DNA from: a virus
DNA length: 33,588 nt
IMG/VR virus record: IMGVR_UViG_3300036859_000086
Coordinates: 1-33,588 of that record
Reading direction: 5' to 3' (one strand)
Below are positions 30,578 through 33,588 of the stretch, in pieces. The position numbers and the translations under genes were made by a program. Below the pieces are notes generated by a model, which saw only the letters and a list, made by a program, of their open reading frames with translations, did not search any database and was not told where the DNA came from. The number at the start of each line of letters is the position of its first letter. Positions within the stretch are counted from its first letter, which is position 1.

Positions 30578-33040
30578 ATGCCTACTGTAACAATTATCGG
30601 CACGGGAATCCGTGGCCCGGCAGGAACGCCAATTGGCCTCTCCGTCTCCGATTACGGCGCAACCGGCAACGGAACTACAGATGACACGGCAGCTATTAAC
30701 GCTTGTCTAGCTGCTGCTACTGATGGAATGATTGTTTTCTTTCCAGCAGGTACATATCTACTGAGTAAAGACGTCAACGGATATATGGTCAAGGTGACTA
30801 AGAAACATATCACTCTGTTAGGCCAGGGCCGAGACAAAACCATCTTGAAGGTGAAGAACTCGGCAGGAGAGTACGTCGCAGTTGTTAGCGACGGAACTGT
30901 CTCTGGAAACACAGACATCTCCGGGCTAACCGTTCGTGACCTCACCATTGACGAAAACCAATCGAACAACACGATGGCTGACGTCTCACTAGCTACTGGC
31001 CCAATCTTCAACGGCTATCCAAGAATTGCTATTCGTTGTTACAACGGCACCGACGGTCTTATTGAGAACGTAAGATTCAAGGACTGCGATAACGTCAACA
31101 CCGTTGCTATCAACGGTGGCGCTACAATTATCAAACGTTGGAAGATTGTAGGTTGCTTCTTTGAAAATACGGGTGTCGGGACATCCCACGATCACTCTTC
31201 AATTTACTTCCACGGCACCGGAGTCACAGTACGAGATTGTGTATTCACAGCCGGTGGAGCCGCTGCTGCTACCGCAATTGAAACTCACGGTCCATACCAG
31301 GTTATCGATGGTAACCAGGTTTTCAACTACCTCTGTATGGCAAACGTCACCGGTGTTTCTGCTACCCCCTCAACTAACATCATCGTTACGAATAACGCCG
31401 GCAGAGGGCTGATGGTCGGTATTCATCTGTGGTGCTATGACTACGGCGGCATCAGTGGATTCGCTCTGAACCAATTACTGGTTGCTCATAATCAAATCGA
31501 AATTGACAGAGATGCATGGGATGCAGTTGTAGGATTCAAGGTCGGCATCCTCTTTAACAACGGCTCTTCTGCTTGTGCTAGAGACGTCAAGATCGTAGAT
31601 AACCAAATTAGCTGGAAGCCAATTACGGCTACCGCAGTATCTAATGACAACTACTCAGCTGGCATCCTCTGGATTCGTACGGTTTCGGTTACAGAGGGCA
31701 CAGAAGATGATGAAATCGACATCAGTAGAAATACAATCACTGGTTCGAATGGTCCTGGAATCTACTACATTCCAAAGCTTCTGACTAAACGCCTGAAGAT
31801 CAATGACAACATGATTGTCAACCCGGGTTCTAGTTGCACCTCTGCTGCTGCCCGAGTGGGGATCCTTATTGATACAGTTACTCTTGGAACGACAAGTCTG
31901 TTTGATGTTCAAATCAGTAGAAACGCCGTAGTTGACGAAAACGGTACACATAAAGTTGCTTGTGCCATCGATACTCAGAACATCTCCACTCTAACTGACG
32001 GCAGACTTCTAGACAACACCCTCCGTCTCGCTGACGGAGTCACAACCCTTCCTGTGGTGAAAGGTGACGCTGCGTCGGCGTGGTACTGCCGACAATCGAT
32101 GGATGTCTACGTCGCAAACACTGGGGTCTACACCACTGGCTCTGTAATCTTTGAAACATCAACCGGCAAAGAATACCGCCAGACGGCTACGCCGAGTGGG
32201 AGCACGTGGGCTGATGTCAGAGCTGAGATGACTACAGCGACGTCTAACGTCGCTACGAACACGTCCAATATTGCGACGTTGAACGCTAACATTTTCCGTG
32301 GTTCAGGTTCTCCCGAGGGGGCTGTAACAGCGCCTGTCGGATCGATCTACCACAGAAGCGACGGTGGAACTAGGACGTCGCTGTACGTCAAAGAGAGTGG
32401 CTCTGGGAACACCGGCTGGCTTGACCAAACGGAATTAACGACTGCGACAACTAACATCGCTACCAATACATCAAATATCTCAACACTTCAGACGCAGATT
32501 CTCGGGCGCTTCTTCCATAAGTTTGTTACTGGCTTCTACTACTCAGTTCCGCAAGTTAGAGGGTCGGTGAGCAACCAGGTTGCAACGCTTAATCAAATGT
32601 ACCTGATGCCATTTTTTGTTTCGGAGACAACAACCTTCGACCGCATCGGAATTACTGTATCTTCCGGAATAGCAAGCAACACAGCTAGATTAGGAATTTA
32701 TGCTGACGACGGTCATGGACGTCCAACAGGCGCCGCGCTCTTAGATGCTGGAACAGTTGATACATCAGCTGCTGCTTCAGTAGAGGCAACGATCTCTTAC
32801 CAACTAACCCCCGGGCTGTATTGGGTTGCCATGGCTACTCAGGGCGGAGCTAGTGGCGCCACAGTCGCTCAATGCGTTACTCCGTCTCTCCAGGTCGGCG
32901 CGGGGTCGCTAGCTAACGGCATCACCGGTAGAAGCGCCTACAGCCAAACCGGGGTAACGGGCGCGCTTCCGACCTACTCTGCTTCAGGAGCAGTGGCGTT
33001 CGCGCCAGTGGTCGCACTAAGAGTTGCTAGTGTCCCGTAA
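30578..33040 (+). CDS. Second tail spike with beta-helix, cap modules and receptor-binding-like tail
   Basis: 820-residue protein, paralogous at the N-terminus to the previous gene: GTGIRGPAGTPIGLSVSDYGATGNGTTDDTAA. A beta-helix runs to about 520, with LSKDVNGYMVKV and KIVDNQISW. A short coiled segment TTATSNVATNTSNIATLNAN precedes the same cap module (GSPEGAVTAPVGSIYHRSDGG ... NTGW, from about 573), then a second copy of the coiled segment (TTATTNIATNTSNISTLQTQ). The last about 175 residues (from 645) form a beta domain with ARLGIYADDGHGRPTGAALLDAGTVDT, a type common at phage adsorption tips. It likely works as a trimer and as host-binding protein. Confidence 0.85.
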   Translation: MPTVTIIGTGIRGPAGTPIGLSVSDYGATGNGTTDDTAAINACLAAATDGMIVFFPAGTYLLSKDVNGYMVKVTKKHITLLGQGRDKTILKVKNSAGEYVAVVSDGTVSGNTDISGLTVRDLTIDENQSNNTMADVSLATGPIFNGYPRIAIRCYNGTDGLIENVRFKDCDNVNTVAINGGATIIKRWKIVGCFFENTGVGTSHDHSSIYFHGTGVTVRDCVFTAGGAAAATAIETHGPYQVIDGNQVFNYLCMANVTGVSATPSTNIIVTNNAGRGLMVGIHLWCYDYGGISGFALNQLLVAHNQIEIDRDAWDAVVGFKVGILFNNGSSACARDVKIVDNQISWKPITATAVSNDNYSAGILWIRTVSVTEGTEDDEIDISRNTITGSNGPGIYYIPKLLTKRLKINDNMIVNPGSSCTSAAARVGILIDTVTLGTTSLFDVQISRNAVVDENGTHKVACAIDTQNISTLTDGRLLDNTLRLADGVTTLPVVKGDAASAWYCRQSMDVYVANTGVYTTGSVIFETSTGKEYRQTATPSGSTWADVRAEMTTATSNVATNTSNIATLNANIFRGSGSPEGAVTAPVGSIYHRSDGGTRTSLYVKESGSGNTGWLDQTELTTATTNIATNTSNISTLQTQILGRFFHKFVTGFYYSVPQVRGSVSNQVATLNQMYLMPFFVSETTTFDRIGITVSSGIASNTARLGIYADDGHGRPTGAALLDAGTVDTSAAASVEATISYQLTPGLYWVAMATQGGASGATVAQCVTPSLQVGAGSLANGITGRSAYSQTGVTGALPTYSASGAVAFAPVVALRVASVP

Positions 33041-33070
33041 CCACCAAACCCGTTAGGAGAATAGAAGTGC

Positions 33071-33265
33071 ATGAAATGGTTAGTGGTGGTCCGAGATTTG
33101 ATCTCTATTGCCGTGGGTGCCTTCGGCCTAATCCACAGTCAGTTAACGGGGCAGTCGTCAACGGAACTCCTAGCAATCTACACAGTCCTTCTCGGTTATC
33201 CAGGAGTACTACAGATGGTGGAACTAAGAAAGAAGCCACCAAAAGATGGCCCCGGTGGGGGATAG
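33071..33265 (+). CDS. Holin-like small membrane protein
   Basis: 64-residue protein with two hydrophobic segments (VVVRDLISIAVGAFGLIHSQLTG about 5-27 and TELLAIYTVLLGYPGVLQMVEL about 31-52) and a charged C-terminus (RKKPPKDGPGGG), the shape of actinophage holin-like proteins. It follows the tail spikes. AGGAG at 33055-33059 is 11 nt upstream, longer than ideal; a GTG at 33067 is better spaced but reads a frame whose N-terminal half looks non-coding. A third hydrophobic segment continues in another frame to 33336. The endolysin is not adjacent but at the far left. Confidence 0.7.
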   Translation: MKWLVVVRDLISIAVGAFGLIHSQLTGQSSTELLAIYTVLLGYPGVLQMVELRKKPPKDGPGGG

Positions 33266-33336
33266 TTCTAGCAAGCGGATTCGGGACGCTATTCCTCGCA
33301 GTCCTACCATTGGTTAATCACCTTACTGGAACCTAG
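33252..33336 (+). other. Open frame encoding a membrane segment downstream of the holin-like gene
   Basis: In the -1 frame relative to the holin, RWGIVLASGFGTLFLAVLPL and VNHLTGT form a good transmembrane helix ending at TAG 33334-33336, just before the next ribosome-binding site. There is no start codon in this frame here. It would be expressed only by -1 frameshifting at the holin's end (a CCCC run at 33251-33254 would allow one P-site slip), or if the sequence has an indel. Confidence 0.35.
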
Positions 33337-33347
33337 GGAGGGTAGAG

Positions 33348-33588
33348 ATGGCTTCCTTCGAAGACAAAACAAGAGTTATGCTAGTTGTAGTATTTACTTC
33401 AGTTTTGGTTATGACTGGATTGAATATCTTTTACTCTGATGAACGAATCAAAGAATCGAATATGTATTTCTGCGATATCGTTATGACGGTCAACGACGCC
33501 TACAGAGAAAACCCACCAGATCCTCAAACTCAGACGGAACTAAGCAAGAAGCTCCGGCAACAGTATGCCGACCTAGAACGTCGGCTCC
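33348..33588 (+). CDS. Membrane-anchored protein, cut by the window end
   Basis: Begins ATGGCTTCC after a strong ribosome-binding site (AGGGAGGG), 11 nt past the previous frame's stop. The visible 80 residues have one N-terminal membrane helix (VMLVVVFTSVLVMTGLNIF, about 10-29) and then a polar, helical segment (YREN, PDPQTQTELSKKLRQQYADLERRL) that continues out of the window. The layout resembles i-spanin- or accessory lysis proteins encoded next to holins. Incomplete, so no further assignment. Confidence 0.65.
   Translation, partial: MASFEDKTRVMLVVVFTSVLVMTGLNIFYSDERIKESNMYFCDIVMTVNDAYRENPPDPQTQTELSKKLRQQYADLERRL

Noticed and set aside
33067-33336. GTG-started 89-residue protein in the -1 frame of the holin
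   Set aside because: Its first half is an unconvincing mixture that mirrors the holin frame; only the last 30 residues look real, so I report those as a possible frameshift extension.

Overview
The window is a contiguous piece of a tailed double-stranded DNA bacteriophage genome with long non-contractile-tail (siphovirus) architecture. It reads almost entirely rightward and has roughly balanced base composition. Gene content and protein style (SPP1-type portal, separate scaffold with no protease gene, DUF5047-like tail hub, compact head-tail connectors, a short holin, and methyltransferases and glycosyltransferases typical of Streptomyces/Rhodococcus-type phages) suggest an actinobacteriophage. 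The host is inferred, not shown. No integrase, repressor or replication genes are present here.

Layout. 120-2194: an octapeptide-repeat structural protein and a two-domain endolysin (C39-type peptidase plus GH25-like muramidase), ending in a hairpin terminator. 2270-2763: one tRNA with a CAT anticodon facing a two-gene leftward operon that has a promoter-like sequence placed for leaderless transcription. 2788-9091: a dense rightward island of carbohydrate genes: three GT-A glycosyltransferases, two SAM methyltransferases, a sugar-nucleotidyltransferase-like protein, a GH16-like glycoside hydrolase, an extended-SDR epimerase/dehydratase and small Cys-rich proteins. 9130-14772: terminase small and large subunits, portal, a Lys/Pro-rich miniprotein, scaffold and major capsid protein. 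14857-17703: a second glycan block (pyruvyltransferase-like, GT-A, GT-B) plus a leftward zinc-ribbon miniprotein, bracketed by terminators. 17739-20113: head-tail adaptor, stopper, gp10-like protein, tail terminator and tail tube. 20136-20597: an HNH endonuclease. 20669-25874: tail assembly chaperones with a -1 frameshift and a tape measure with eight exact-length 44-residue repeats. 25878-33040: tail-tip proteins and two beta-helix tail spikes. 33071-33588: holin-like protein and a truncated membrane protein.

How it fits together. The morphogenesis genes form the standard order terminase, portal, scaffold, capsid, connectors, tail tube, chaperone, tape measure, tip, spikes. The main departure is eleven genes for making, activating, transferring and decorating sugars, packed on both sides of the head genes. 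The simplest reading is a phage-encoded system that glycosylates its own virion (or, less likely, its DNA or the host envelope). Several reading-frame irregularities deserve direct checking. The terminase large subunit changes frame inside its Walker A motif and lacks acidic residues I would expect at its nuclease site. The first glycosyltransferase overruns into the next gene. One tail gene has only an ATT codon at the correct place for a start. The holin may continue in a second frame. The chaperone frameshift, by contrast, sits on a textbook GGGAAAA heptamer.
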